Source: Trichoplax sp. H2 (Eukaryota > Placozoa > Uniplacotomia > Trichoplacea). Taken from it: a DNA stretch of 64,000 bases. The stretch covers positions 186,001 to 250,000 of the forward strand of contig NOWV01000041.1 of NCBI GenBank assembly GCA_003344405.1, given 5' to 3'. Under the pieces are notes generated by a model. The model saw nothing but the letters and a program-made list of their open reading frames with translations. It did no database searches and was not told where the DNA came from. A program made the translations under genes and the position numbers. Position 1 is the first letter of the stretch; each line of letters starts with the position of its first letter. Positions 1-12,456 of the stretch are shown here, in pieces.

Positions 1-60
1 AAAAAAATAATTTTTGAATACTCTATATAACTGCATCAGCAACAACATCGTGATTCTTAC

Positions 61-3000
61 CCAATTACAGCATATTTTTCTCCTTTAATGACAAGAACTT
101 TCAATGGAGAATCAGACGGAGTAGAAACTGAAAATGGAAATACACCAATTAGGTAAGAGTGTAACCAAAGGCTTATACAATAATTAATCAAAGAACATCA
201 ATCTTGTCAAATTTAATAGTACCATTTTGTCGAGATATTTTCTGAATTGCTCCTGCAATACCATCCTTATCGAGTTCATCTACAAGAGCTTGAAATTCAG
301 GCGGAACATCCGCTTGCTTCCATTGCTCATTATCAAGGATTAAACTATATCATTAAATCAGAAAAAATAAATTATTAATTATAAAAATACATCATTTCGC
401 GATGATAGTAATATCAGAAACAGTAAGGCATAACATAAGGCATAACATAAGAGATAAACGTAAGCGTAAATTCTATAGAACATTTGTTAATACCTTATCT
501 TTGTTCTGCGTTCATCATGAAATTTTTCTACAAATTTCCTAGCCTAATCATTGCATAGAAAATAATAGTCTCATAATAAAAGTCACGAAAGATAACAGTA
601 TCGATAAATTTCTTACTTGAGCCATCAAGGTGCCGCTAAGGCTATGCATTTGACGACCGCAGATACCCTCCGTTTCGGCAATGAATTGGTGAATAGAACG
701 AATCAGCACCATAAAATCCGATGAAGTTAATCTTTCTAGGCAGTCATCCTGTAAGGTAAAAAATTGATCAGAATTAAAGACCCTACTACTTAGTCTTTAC
801 TTAACCTAAGTTTTCATCAACTTCTTCATAATGCTTACTTTTGCCCTTATTCCGAGTAGCTTAGCTAAGCGAACATGTGATAATTCGCATGCGGCACATA
901 ACAATTCCTTACTATCGTTGATAATTTTCTCATGATCGATATCATTTACGACCGATTCAGTATCACTGATTAGAACGACGGAAAAACAACTAGTATTAAT
1001 AAATTTACCATATTGCTTGAAATTTTAATTGATAATTAGTTTAACAAACTTTTCGGAGATATTAGATGTCTTTCCTTCGATACTTTCTCGATCAGACTCA
1101 TGGGAATCAGTATTTCCGGTATCATGATCACAATCCTTAGATTTTGATTTATTGGCGGTACCAGCAATCTCCATAACTAAATCATGTAGACTCTATAATA
1201 TATTAATAAAAAATTAATACAGTAATTAATAATATTTCAACCAGTAATTCTATACCTGCAGCAGTCAAGAACATACCTTAATTCTATGTAAAATAATCAA
1301 TATATTGCTAAAGATATGTTGCAGCATGTCTATCCATTGCGGAAAGTTAAGTTGCCGGACATGTTCTGTTAAATTACTATACAGTAGAAAAACAACTATA
1401 AGAATGCAAGATCCGTTGATATATATGATAATTTACATCACATTATAATTATAACTTTAATTTTAGCTCGCTATTACCTAGGATAGTAGTCAAGATTTCT
1501 ATTATTTTCTTCCATAACGGACATATCAATATCAGATACAAATTCGGCCACCGACTAATTTTAAGAACAAATAGTAGCTTATATAATAAATATTTGAATA
1601 TATAACATAGCTGACAATGCAAAGTAACCTGCTTAACGGTAGCTTTAATAGCATTAAACGATTCTTCTCTAAATGTATTTAAGAAATTAAGCTTTTTCTG
1701 TCGCAATAGTCCAAATAATACCGACAATAATCGATCCTTAAAAATTAGAAATATAAATAATTCTTAAAATAATATTCTAATAAGGTACGAAAATAATTGA
1801 TAGCTGTTTACCTCATCATCAACTATTGTTGGCTCAGAATTCTTTTCAATTGGTTTATTTAATTCTTTTGCAATCAACTCTACAAAGTTAGCTTCCATCA
1901 TTTTGACGATTACTTTTTCCATTTCAGTTAGCTGAGAACCCAAATGTCTAAAAATTTACGGTAGTAAACGATAATCACCATTAATTGAAACTTTCCTTAA
2001 ATTTTAAAATTCTCAAGGTACCTGAAACTCTGTATTCCTGAAAGCTCTTGTTGTAAAACGTCTTGAGTTGTCGCTATTAAGTCTAAAGCACCAACATAAT
2101 CCGAAGAGGAAAGCATTACTTGAATCATTGGTTGCGTTTGATGAACGGCACCCATCAATTTTAACTATTGTAAATAAAAAAATTAATTTTAGACCAAGAC
2201 AAAGAGAACATATACTAAGTAACAATCGGATCAATGATTTTTAGTTAACCATCCAATAAATAAATTAAATTACTATATGACCATAATAACCTTATGGAAC
2301 ACAGTTGCCGATCTTGCTCGACAACATTTCAATTTTAATACTTCCAAGCAGCTTTTGCATAAAATTTCATTTATTATCATTAATTTTTCCCTATAGTAGC
2401 AACGTTACACGTCATTTATGAATGCCAATGCTATATTTCGAACAAATATAATAGTCACTATAATAAAAATCCGGACTATACCTAAGAATTCGAATTTCAG
2501 CACATGTATAGGCGACTCGATCGACCACATCGTCTTGTGATGACATAGCGTTGAAAAAATCCTCAGATTTTAAAGATATTTGTCTTGCTAATTCGACCTC
2601 GGCAATATCTAAGTAATGTGTAAGCTATAAAATGATATACTATTAATATCCAATTAACAGTTCCCAATACCAAACAACTTCACATGCTCAAATTTGACTG
2701 CATAGATTTAGTAGCGCTACCTTTTCTTGCAAGAGCTTAGCGGAAGCGCGTGGTCTCGGACTTATGTCTTTGTCTGGCACTGCAGCATTCTCAAATTGGG
2801 ACCAAGGTAGTACAGCATTAAATGTGTCTGGATCTTCCAAAGCAAATTTAGGTTCAAGAAATACCTACAATGCATACAATTATATGAAAATTGAATGATC
2901 GTATGGTGTTACCGGTATCATTACACAAGAGTTCATGTAAAAGGGTTTACAAAAAACTTGCAAAATTGAAGGTTTACACATACCTTTGGTATAAGATCTA

Positions 3001-3648
3001 AATCTTTGGAAACGTTGTTAACTATTGGATAGAAATAGTCAATTTAAAGCTTTTATATTAGAAGACTCAAACTCAATCATAGATATATATATTTTACGTT
3101 AAAATAATAATCCCATTGTTTACATAATGGTAGCCGTTTTATTTTAGCTTACCTCGTTGTTTACTATCTAACTGGACCTTTCCATCACCAGTACTATCTT
3201 CTTTCTTTGATCCTATTCCTCCTTTTATGGACTTTTTATTCTTTTTATGTATTTTATAAGGCTGCATGAGTACGAACATATCAGCATTAGAATGAAAATT
3301 GAACGTTTCAATTTACTTTTGAGAATATATGCATTTACAAAGATATTGGATATACTACTGTACTGTAAACTAATTGTAATTAACTAAACGAAATAGAACC
3401 AATAATATAAAATTCGATTTATATCTTTCTTACATGTGCTATTTTCGACCTATATTCATTAAAGTCTGACAAATCAATCCATTCGACATAATGAGACGGC
3501 GGAATTATAGATGGTGGAACAAATTCTTCACCCCACGTTTTAGTAAAAAAGTCCGTTTCTCGGCGTCCCCTAGGATCATTCAATACTGCCGGTAAATTTT
3601 GTGCAGCACGAGCCGCAATTTTATTTTTCTCATTTTCATTCTTTGATC
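61..3648 (-). CDS. VPS54: VPS54, GARP-complex tethering subunit (partial, both ends open)
   Basis: VPS54 is a subunit of the GARP complex, which tethers endosome-derived vesicles at the trans-Golgi network. I resolve 17 exons in matching phase (about 651 codons): 3648-3434, 3261-3153, 3021-2984, 2864-2721, 2624-2482, 2390-2291, 2164-2022, 1947-1812, 1736-1629, 1554-1478, 1376-1277, 1192-1050, 965-839, 748-617, 543-494, 344-223, 127-61. Diagnostic blocks recalled from animal VPS54 include SDFFTKTWG-like ETDFFTKTWGEEF, LLQEKLTHYLDIAEVELARQ, VHQTQPMIQVMLSSSDYVGAL, VLFGLLRQKKLNFL, LNFPQWIDMLQHIF and NEQWKQADVPPEFQALVDEL. The exon at 127-61 ends in phase with a donor at 60, so the C-terminal domain lies beyond the window edge. 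The first exon (phase 1) upstream of 3648 was not found. A Lys-rich stretch in the exon at 3261-3153 looks lineage-specific. Identification is firm; exon edges are inferred from GT-AG and phase. Confidence 0.93.
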
Positions 3649-6602
3649 CTAAATATGGATAGATAATAATTCATTATTAAATATTAAAAATTGGTTAGCA
3701 GCACGAAAACGAAATCTCATTTAAATTCATCTTATAATAGTGAAAAATCAAATCATGCGATGCAATGTATCAATAAAAGAATTGTTTAAATATCTTTGTA
3801 TAAAGTTAAAACTCTTCTTACAGCAAATGGGATACCTAAGTTAATTCAGTCGTAAAGCTTCGGCCAAGTTTATACATTTACATTAACCAAACTCACTAAG
3901 TTTAGATAGAATATTATAGTGCAGCTCGTTCGTAAACGCTATGCTGAAATTTATATCGCTTTAAAAGGTCTTAATTATAAACTATCAGTGATCCCCATTT
4001 AGTACCGGTATATTCAATACTAGTCCTCAAAGTGAACATTTAGAAAATTCTTGACGATGAATGCAGTTAATTCTGTTACGCTAGCGAATAGCTATTAATT
4101 TACTTGAGCTCAAAGAAAGTAATTCAAAATAAGAAATATACTCTTCAAGCACAACAGCAGTAATACTTAATATTTACCCTATGCAGAAACATAGGGTATC
4201 ACATCTGCATGATTAGTTTCACGAAGAACTTACAGTTAGATTATAATTATATGCAGCCCTTATATTGTCACCATTCTTACGCAATTATCATCAACGACTA
4301 ATTTTGACCGTACATTTCTCTATTTAAAACACCTGCAATATATGTAAGCGGTATAATATTGTAGTTCTCTTAGCCTATTAAGGACTTTAAAATGCTCTAA
4401 ATTGAGATAAAATAAAGTGGAAGTTAAATCATTATAATCTGTCGTTTGAAGCAGTAGTTTTTATAACTTGAATTAATGATAAAAGTCGATTGATAATAAC
4501 ATTACGTCGAAAAATAAGTATAAAATTCAATTTTTATATTTCATCATCAATATCTCTGATGCTATTCTGGCAGTCCTGAATATTACTATAGGCAAATCAA
4601 TGACTACATATACGTGCGGTTATGGACTTTTCGATTTTAAAATGTAGAAGGCCATGGTGTGGTATTCTCATATTTATTTTTTTAGGTATTTGAATTAAAG
4701 TGTTGGTAGCTTCTCCAGTAGTAATAATAAATCAAATGAAACATTTATCTATTACCAGTGTAACACATTTCTATCAGTACATAGCTAACCACCTCATTTA
4801 TAACGATAAACTGCCCATAAAATATTCATATTACAAGATACATTACCAACAAGTTGTCATACCACCTTTCCGATTTTAATTATCGAGAAATTGACATTGT
4901 TCTATTTTAATTATTTAAAAATCTGATAGTGTCCACTCAATCTCTTTTGAAAATGATGTGATGAATAACGATTGTATTAATAGAAGACTGAGAGAGTAAT
5001 TTTCCACTTTTCTACGAACGAATTCCCTTACCCTTTGATAAGAATATCTCGAATCTGAATGAGTTCATACAATTAATTGCCAATAAAATTATAACTGACG
5101 TCCTAAAAATTTCTATAGGACACAACAATATGTTCAATGGGATAATAGTTGACATATTAAGCGATTCATTTTCTACTTTAACTATTCTTAAAATGTAAAT
5201 TTGACGATAAGCCTGCCATTATGGATACTATAGAAAACAAGTAGTACAGTATTGCAATTGCTAAGGCAGTCGGTTTATCATCATTCAATTACGCCCCAAT
5301 AGTAATAGGAAGATATCAGACATCTTAGCCATTACTCTATAAAACTTGAAATCCTGTACACCTATGATTATTGTTAATAATTAATTACATAACATATTCA
5401 TTGGCTTCATGGAAGCTGAGCACTGTCCCAATATCTATTCCTAGACTTCTGTGTTAAGCATATGGTGCCATTGTTGGATGTAGAGCGGTTATTGCATCGG
5501 CCAGACCGATGGTAGCAACGTATTGAATCAATCTGCTGTGCAACGCCTTGTAATCAAGGATAAAATTTGTATCATGTACTAGAGATGATGCAAGGTAACC
5601 AAAATAGTAGGTAACAACAGAGAAATGATTTACTATCGGATCATTTATGAATGAAGAATTGCTAGGGAATTCATCATGGATGATATAGTCATAAAATTAT
5701 CATGGCCAGAATATTCATAGACTGTATAGTATAAAGCTGATATAGATCCAACATCAATAACTAACAACGATTCTCAATGTATCCATCAATAGCCATTTTC
5801 CTCATTTAACCTATCAGGCAATATTACTGTACGGCAGTCCAGTAGATTATGAATGGCTGATGGCATCCATCAAACATGTACGCGTGTTCTATTATGTGCA
5901 CTAGGCTACTAGCAGCTTGATTGCTATCGTGTAATTAAGTGAAATAGAAGTCAAGATTACGGCTTGTGCTAAACTAGTTGGTAATTTTATTCTATTGTGT
6001 AGAGGGTATAGAGTAATTGCAATACCTTCAAGTCAACGTGGCTATAACTCGATGATCTATTGTCGTTGAAAATTAGTTATAAAATCACGTAATGCGTGCA
6101 GTATACAGTATATTTTATTTTAGATAGGCTAACGGATGTTGAACTCTTGTACATCAATATATTATCATTGTCCATACCGTCAATGAGATCCGATAGATCA
6201 ATGTATCCTGATGATCATCATTGACGAGATTGGCAGCGAATGCTACCGAGTAGTACAATATAATATAGATTGAGGCCGTTACCTTTTCGCTGCAAAGGGC
6301 AAAATACTATGTATTTCTGTAAATAGGCATTGAATCCAATACTACGTACGATTAATAATAGTCAGAAGCGTATTTATTTACAGCGTGTAGTCAATAAGTG
6401 CGTAGGATGATATATCCAATCTGTGTCTGACGATAGCGTAGTACTAGCAAATGGTTCATCTTTAGTTACTACAATGATGACAACAATCTCTATAAGCTTT
6501 GCCTTGACGATCATTCCAACTATGCTGCTATAGCCTATAGTGATACCATGATCTATCAACTTCCATGTAAAGTAAGCTAAGATTGAATGCGTTCAACCTA
6601 TG
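3649..6602. other. Intergenic or 5' flank of VPS54, no gene recognised
   Basis: The missing N-terminal exon of VPS54 should lie somewhere here or further upstream on the minus strand, but I could not identify it. I see no conserved protein block on either strand. A small perfect hairpin occurs at 4175-4198 (nine-base arms around a six-base loop), which could be chance in AT-rich DNA. Confidence 0.5.
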
Positions 6603-6953
6603 GAAAGATATACGAGTATCTGCCATGCACATATATCATGATGATGGTAATTTGATGCCATTACAGTCAAGAGACTAACTGATGATTCAAACTTGTAGGA
6701 CTGTGTCATGATAGAATCCATTGGAGTGTACTACTTTGTACTAATCTACCCGTATTCTACATCAGATCATGACTCTATGACCATAGAAAGATATACGAGT
6801 ATCTGCCATGTACGTATATCATGATGATGGTAATTTGATGCCATTACAGTCAAGAAACGAACTGATGATTCAAACTAGTAGAACTGTGTCATGATAAAAT
6901 CCATTGGAGTGTACTACTTTGTACTAATTGAGCCATATTCTACGTCTGATCAT
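6603..6953. repeat. Two-copy tandem repeat, 183-bp unit
   Basis: The segment beginning GAAAGATATACGAGTATCTG at 6603 recurs at 6786 with only scattered substitutions. The match runs through a shared block (ATCATGATGATGGTAATTTG, then GTACTACTTTGTACTAAT) to about 6953. It is a direct tandem duplication with no coding potential. High similarity implies a recent duplication. Confidence 0.9.
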
Positions 6954-7865
6954 TTACTGCACTTGTACTGGTATTTTGTCTACTTTTTTATGCTTCAATA
7001 ACGATATTGTTTATAATTGGAATAGACTAACAAGTCATCAAAGGATCAAGATATATTCTGGGACCCATCGCTAATACAATCCCATTTTTAAAACCATCTC
7101 TATTTCGTGATTCAACTCGTATCCAAAGGATATTACATTAACATCGTTTGAATCCGACTCAACCTGTCGTCCAGTGATCATCATTGCCATTACCATCTCC
7201 GTATGGTAGGGGGCTAAAGGAGGCGCTTGTGTTTGGCCTGACTTGGCTACATTGAGATTCGGTTAAAAAAGGATCGTCTACCTTGCAATCATCAACATGA
7301 CGATAACCATGACTGTTTTCATTATGGACAGATCGACTAGTAAGTCTATCATTGATGTAGAACCCTTACTATCATCAATAACTATCCAGACATAATGACT
7401 TGATATCATTTCCCTTTGGAAAAAGAGAACTGCTTGGACCTATTTCATTGTCTATTATCCATACTTACCCTGACTTGTATCGCGTCGTTGACTTGGGGAA
7501 TGGCTATAGGGCGGTGTTTGTGCTGACATTGTGCCAGGTGGATCAATCTACTGCCTTAAACCATCAACAAACGACGATTTAAATCCATCCTATCCAATTT
7601 TGCCATGAAGGAATATTGAAATTTTGCACTACTTTCCTTGGTGAAATTGGCTTGAAAATGAAGATATTGGAACACTTGGAGTTAGCTCGACTCGACGATC
7701 GTTTCTCTGGCCAGTAAACACGCATGCGTACCGCGACGGCACCGCAATCCTGCTAGGTGTCGAGCGATGAAATTGAAACCTATAGTGTCTATGCTGTACT
7801 CGACACTCATGTTTCAGTCACTAGAGCGACCGCTGGCGCTGACGCTTTACTGTGCCTGACCTGCA
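6954..7865. other. Non-coding stretch, nothing recognised
   Basis: Short open frames exist on the plus strand (for example near 7400-7580), but none resembles a known protein or has splice-compatible neighbours. Confidence 0.4.
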
Positions 7866-7942
7866 TTGACGACTGCGCACAGTGCACAGTAGTCCTACAG
7901 TACAGTATTTACCGTACAGAGTACTGTACACTGTACTGGACG
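7866..7942. repeat. GTAC/CTGTAC palindrome cluster
   Basis: A run of overlapping self-complementary words (ACAGTGCACAGT, CTACAGTACAGT, GTACAGAGTACTGTACACTG). This is the same sequence theme seen at 18.0-18.9, 53.7-54.2, 62.9 and 63.5 kb. The word is its own reverse complement, so the block can fold on either strand. Confidence 0.8.
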
Positions 7943-8331
7943 ATCTCAAGTTGCTTGGCTTTTACGTTTAGTCCTGTATGCTGACTATGCTCCGAATGGC
8001 GTCCACTACTAGTATAGTATCCAGTGTTTTACAACATCCTTCTCACTCACTCCCAAATCAGAAATTAAGCCATTCAACATCCTTCAATTTTGACGGCAAT
8101 CACGAAAAATACTCGTACAAGTCCATCCAATCAAGTTATTTTATGAGTAGATTGAACTAGGATACGATAACTCAATTAATACTACTGTACGACGGTGTTA
8201 TGACTGCGGCGTTTAGTGTACTATACCTACGTCCTTCCCGAGGACATTCAATGAGGATTCCTCATTGAGGAATATGGTATAGGGTTGAACCGGTTATAAC
8301 TGGAATGGATACGCTAGTGTCGTATGTTGAT

Positions 8332-8815
8332 ATAATATACATGTTCATAGACACACTACGAATGGGCACTCTGCTCTACACTTTACTGTACAGTAAAAGA
8401 GAGGGACTAGCAACGACAGTTTGTTGCCAACAAATCTGCAGGCTGACTGCTGGTCATTTTAGCTGTACATGTTCATATACACTCTACGAATGGGCACTCT
8501 GCTCTACACTTTACTGTAAAAGAAAAGTAGAGAGGGACTAGCATTTATGATGTTAAAATACACACTACGAATGGGCACTCTGCTCTACACTTTACTGTAC
8601 AGTAAAAGAGAGGGACTAGCAACGACAGTTTGTTGCCAACAAATCTGCAGGCTGGCTGCTGGTCATTTTAGCTGTACATGTTCATATACACACTATGAAT
8701 TGGCACTCTGCTCTACAATTTACTGTACAATACAGTAAAAGAAAGTAGAGAGGGACTAGCAACGACAGTTTATTGCCAACAAATCTGCAGGCGGACTGCT
8801 GGTCATTTTAGCTGC
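8332..8815. repeat. Tandem array with alternating 128/81-bp spacing
   Basis: The core AATGGGCACTCTGCTCTACA starts at 8361, 8489 and 8570, and a variant (AATTGGCACT...) at 8698, giving spacings of 128, 81 and 128. The long units carry a second block (GGACTAGCAACGACAGTTTG, then TTGCCAACAAATCTGCAGG and CTGGTCATTTTAGCTG). The short unit lacks it. This is therefore a higher-order 209-bp repeat present about twice plus a last block ending near 8815. Each unit contains a TTTACTGTACAGTAAA palindrome or a remnant of it. Confidence 0.88.
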
Positions 8816-8832
8816 ACCATACGTACAGTGCA

Positions 8833-8915
8833 GCGTACAGTCATGGACTACGGTAACTGGATATTACTGTTCTCTACTAAAAGTCTTCTTTTCGTAGTCC
8901 ATGGTACTGTAGCGT
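8833..8915. repeat. Inverted repeat, about 20-bp arms
   Basis: GCGTACAGTCATGGACTACG at 8833-8852 is matched by CGTAGTCCATGGTACTGTAG at 8893-8912 in the opposite orientation, allowing a two-base indel, with a 40-base loop. It sits directly between the tandem array and the larger foldback element. Confidence 0.8.
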
Positions 8916-8921
8916 GCAAAT

Positions 8922-9073
8922 GATTAAAGCCCTCACATCATTTTTCTCAATACTAAAAGCTGTTCAAATTGAAAATTTGAACATTATTGAAGCATCGTAA
9001 AATGGCATTTCCTAATGTCAAAATTTCCAATTTCAACAGCTGTTAGTATCGAGAAAAATGGAGGGATCTAATC
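8922..9073. mobile_element. Foldback (MITE-like) element
   Basis: Two arms of about 60 bases (8922-8985 and 9014-9073) are near-perfect reverse complements around a 28-base loop. The inner arm reads CTAAAAGCTGTTCAAATTGA on the left. It matches the reverse complement of AATTTCAACAGCTGTTAGTA on the right. The outer ends (GATTA...CCCTC / GAGGG...TAATC) also pair. There is no coding capacity, as expected for a non-autonomous inverted-repeat element. I could not define an unambiguous target-site duplication. The arm is related to the 65-bp satellite at 63-64 kb. Confidence 0.75.
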
Positions 9074-9283
9074 TTTTACACACCATTGTACAGTACGTGT
9101 ATTGGATCAGACCACAAACCATATAGGCCTCTATACTCTGTCTATACGTAACATATTATATGTCACGGCCAATATCCCAAGTATGCATTTTAAAGCTGGT
9201 CTGAACTGTCAGATTGACATACTGAATTATAGTAGTAAGATGGTAAAATACGATAGTAAGAAAGTGATGGCGATGATAGCATA

Positions 9284-9720
9284 GTTAAGGCGTTGTTAGA
9301 CTGTTATGCAGATCGTCAATTGTGCCTCACATACATCGTTGTCCTATGCATACTAACGTCTTGACATACTGAATTGTAAAATACTGTGTACTATAGTGCA
9401 AAAGTAACGACTATCATGGTCGATTAAATTCTAACGTACATCCACTGTTGTCCTACACTGACGTCTTATTACACATTGAGTGATATTAGTGAGGTGGTGC
9501 AAATAGTTCGAAAAGCGATTTCGATCATTGCATGGTTAACACGTTGTTAGACTGTTGTGCAGATCGTCGATTCTATCTCAGATTCATTTATTCATTCATT
9601 GTTGTCCCACATGGACGTCTTTACCTACTCACTTGTATTAGTGAGGTTGTAGAATGAGTACGAAAGTCATTTCGATCATAGTCCCTTAACTCGTCGTTGG
9701 ACTGTGATACCGATCATGGA
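9284..9720. repeat. Diverged direct repeats (three units)
   Basis: The motif GTTAAGGCGTTGTTAGACTG near 9284 recurs as GTTAACACGTTGTTAGACTG near 9535 and more weakly (CTTAACTCGTCGTTGGACTG) near 9686. Each is followed by a CAGATCGTC/CCGATCATGG-like block, and the first two by TTGTCC-containing downstream blocks. The copies are old and degenerate. Confidence 0.6.
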
Positions 9721-10555
9721 TTAATCACTTTTACTTGTATCTCAGATTCATTAATACACGGTCCACATGAATCAACCTATTTCCTATTTCATGCTACGCG
9801 TCTATTATTGTTAGCAGGCACCTAGTATTTCAATGAATGCCACTTTTTATTCAATCTTGAATTCCAAATTTACCCGCTAGGAATAAAGTAAACTATTTGG
9901 CTTGCGAAAAGCTATCAATATGACGTCATTGTTCATCGTTTCATAACAACCTTTTGCTAATGGAAATTTTCTGTAATTACTTACTATGACAGCAATGAAA
10001 ACATTTACAGAACAGTATACCGCACAACACGCGTTCAAATCAAGCATATACGCGTAGTAACCTACTACAATACTACAGCATTCGGAAACATCTACTGCAA
10101 TTGCAGGTAACTGTGGGTTTCTAGCTGGTAATTAGTTTATTAAATAATGACGTTGTTGGTTTCCATAACAACACCATGGAGAAAGAGCTCTTCATCGTTA
10201 CAAGTAGTACATCTCTCTATACAATCAAGAGAGAGACAGTATACGTCTGATGGAATTCATCAATCTAGGCATAGTAAATATAGATGTAATATACGCGTAC
10301 ATACTATATACGAGTGTATATACAATAGTTTTCATTGCAAATACAACAATATTTCGAACATTAAATTGTCTATTCGCATAGTCATAGTGAATACGTATAG
10401 ACTAGAAATCTGTAATACGTTAGCAAGATATTCTGCCAATCAATTAGTATCTATCCTACCTCTGCGTAGATTAAATATCGTTCCACCACTTAGTTTTGAA
10501 TATTTATCATAAGAGCTAGAAGATTGATTTAAACACTCAATAATTTCAAGTGATA

Positions 10556-12456
10556 ATGGGCTGTGGAGCAAGTAGATCAAATATTATTGGCACATTACAA
10601 GATTTACAACGTAATATTATTAATCTCTATTATTCTTTAAAATGCTGCGTAATCTCAGTCATAAACTAACCTTTAATTTTAGAGAACTCAACCGTCGACT
10701 TTTTAGATGGAAATCACACGCAACATTGCGTGTACATAATATATTAATATAATGTACCATACATGTAATACAAGTATTTCACAATGCACTATACTTTTAT
10801 CCCAGTATTCTTTGTTTTTTAGTTACATATCATCAGCGAATCGTCATAATTTTATTTTACTGGCATACTAGAATAATAGCCCAAGAAACATTTTAATCTA
10901 TGCGATATATTTAGTACGGTACTAAATCGTCGTTATCTTTTCTCTTCTCTTTTACAGCAATTCGTACCAAGATATTTATCGACGGACTTGATATAAATAT
11001 AATAACATCAAAGGTTATCCATGCAACTCTAACGACTGCACTTGGTGATAACGAATGCCGTTTTGAAGTTAAATCAACTTCGAAATCAAATGTTTATAAC
11101 TTGACGATTATTCCAAGAATGGTTGATGACGATCTACGTAAGTTGTGTATGATGTAACAGCAGATAAAGCATTCACGTTTCAATATTGACGATTATTGTG
11201 ATTGTCGAAAGATACACAATCATACATTAATGAGAAGTGGGGCTTTTTAATAGAATATCGATTTAAAATGTGAATAATGTTCAATCAATTATCACAAGGG
11301 GCGCATATACAGTGTTGACCCATAAAATAATTTGATTCCGAAAGACACAGATCATATATTAGCCAAAAGGAAAGGTTTAATACCATATCAATTTAAAATG
11401 CTGATAATGTTCTATCAATCACAAAAAATGCATACGTTAACTTAAAACGTCATTTGTTTAATATTACAAGCTGAAGAATTCCTGCTATTACATTAAAAAA
11501 ATGACTGTACTATATAATTCTAAAATCTTCTTTAACTTGCTAAATGTAGAAAAAATTGCAGAAAATAAAGCATTACAAATGGTTTATAATCAAATTCGAG
11601 TAAGAGCACATACGGGTGCCCTGTATCTTGGTCAAGGAGGCTGCTGGATAACAGATACAAAATCAGAGAACGCAGATGATGATCAATCTACAAACTGTAA
11701 TTTATAGAAATATCTTATAAATAGTATAATTTAACATTAGACAGTACTTTAGCCACATTGTACACTGCTATATATAAAAGTTATCATCTTTATTATCATA
11801 GCTTCAAGTGATAAGGCCTTTTATGAAAATATCTTAATTAAAGAAGCACTTACAGAAGCATGGCTCTATAATATACAAGATCGTTCAGACGAAATAAATC
11901 TAAAAGATCTCACAAAGGTGACTATTGCGTAAATATCAATAACGATGTTTCCACCTATTACAAACAATCCAACTATGTGTAATGCATGTAAATTATTGCA
12001 AGTTATAACGTTGATCAATGCTATCCCAGATTAATCATTATGCCATCTCTGTAAAACTAACTTGACCTTATTGTTTTTAATTTCCTATTGGCTGATATCT
12101 TAATCTAATTTTAGATCTTAAATTGGGATAAGCTGGAATTAAATTTGAACGAAGCCACTATCACATCCATTTATGAGGAACTACCTAAGGATAAAACTGG
12201 TAATAGCGTCTTGGTCAAAAACTTCTTGAGTAAAATTAAAGCAGCAATGCAAACAGTCTACGTAACCAACAATGAAAATGAGGTAAAATGTCATTAATGA
12301 ATCTATGAAATGATCTGATTTAAAATAACGTAACAGTTCTCTTAATATTGAAATAAACAGACATATCACTGGCGAAAAATGTGGAGCCAAAAAACTGGCC
12401 AGTTTTATTTTAACCTTCGTACTGGGTGTTGTCAATATGCGGAGCCAAGAGCCTAA
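10556..12456 (+). CDS. Unrecognised 231-residue protein: MGC acylation-type N terminus, WW-like C terminus
   Basis: Seven exons join in consistent phase: 10556-10610, 10685-10729, 10958-11137, 11550-11599, 11816-11917, 12115-12282, 12361-12456 (stop TAA). The start codon is followed by GC (Met-Gly-Cys), a classic context for N-myristoylation plus palmitoylation, so membrane anchoring is inferred. Residues 34-93 form a possible beta-rich block (KIFIDGLDINIITSKVIHAT). Residues 94-200 are helical and charged. The last exon carries a WW-like segment (W208, G213, FYFN at 215-218, G222, Y226, P229). It is one residue shorter than usual and the second Trp is replaced by Tyr. The acceptor at 11815 was chosen for phase and is the weakest junction. 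I do not recognise the family and assign no function. Confidence 0.65.

Noticed and set aside
8332-8815. CRISPR array
   Set aside because: Repeats are long and contiguous rather than short repeats with unique spacers, and the genome is eukaryotic.
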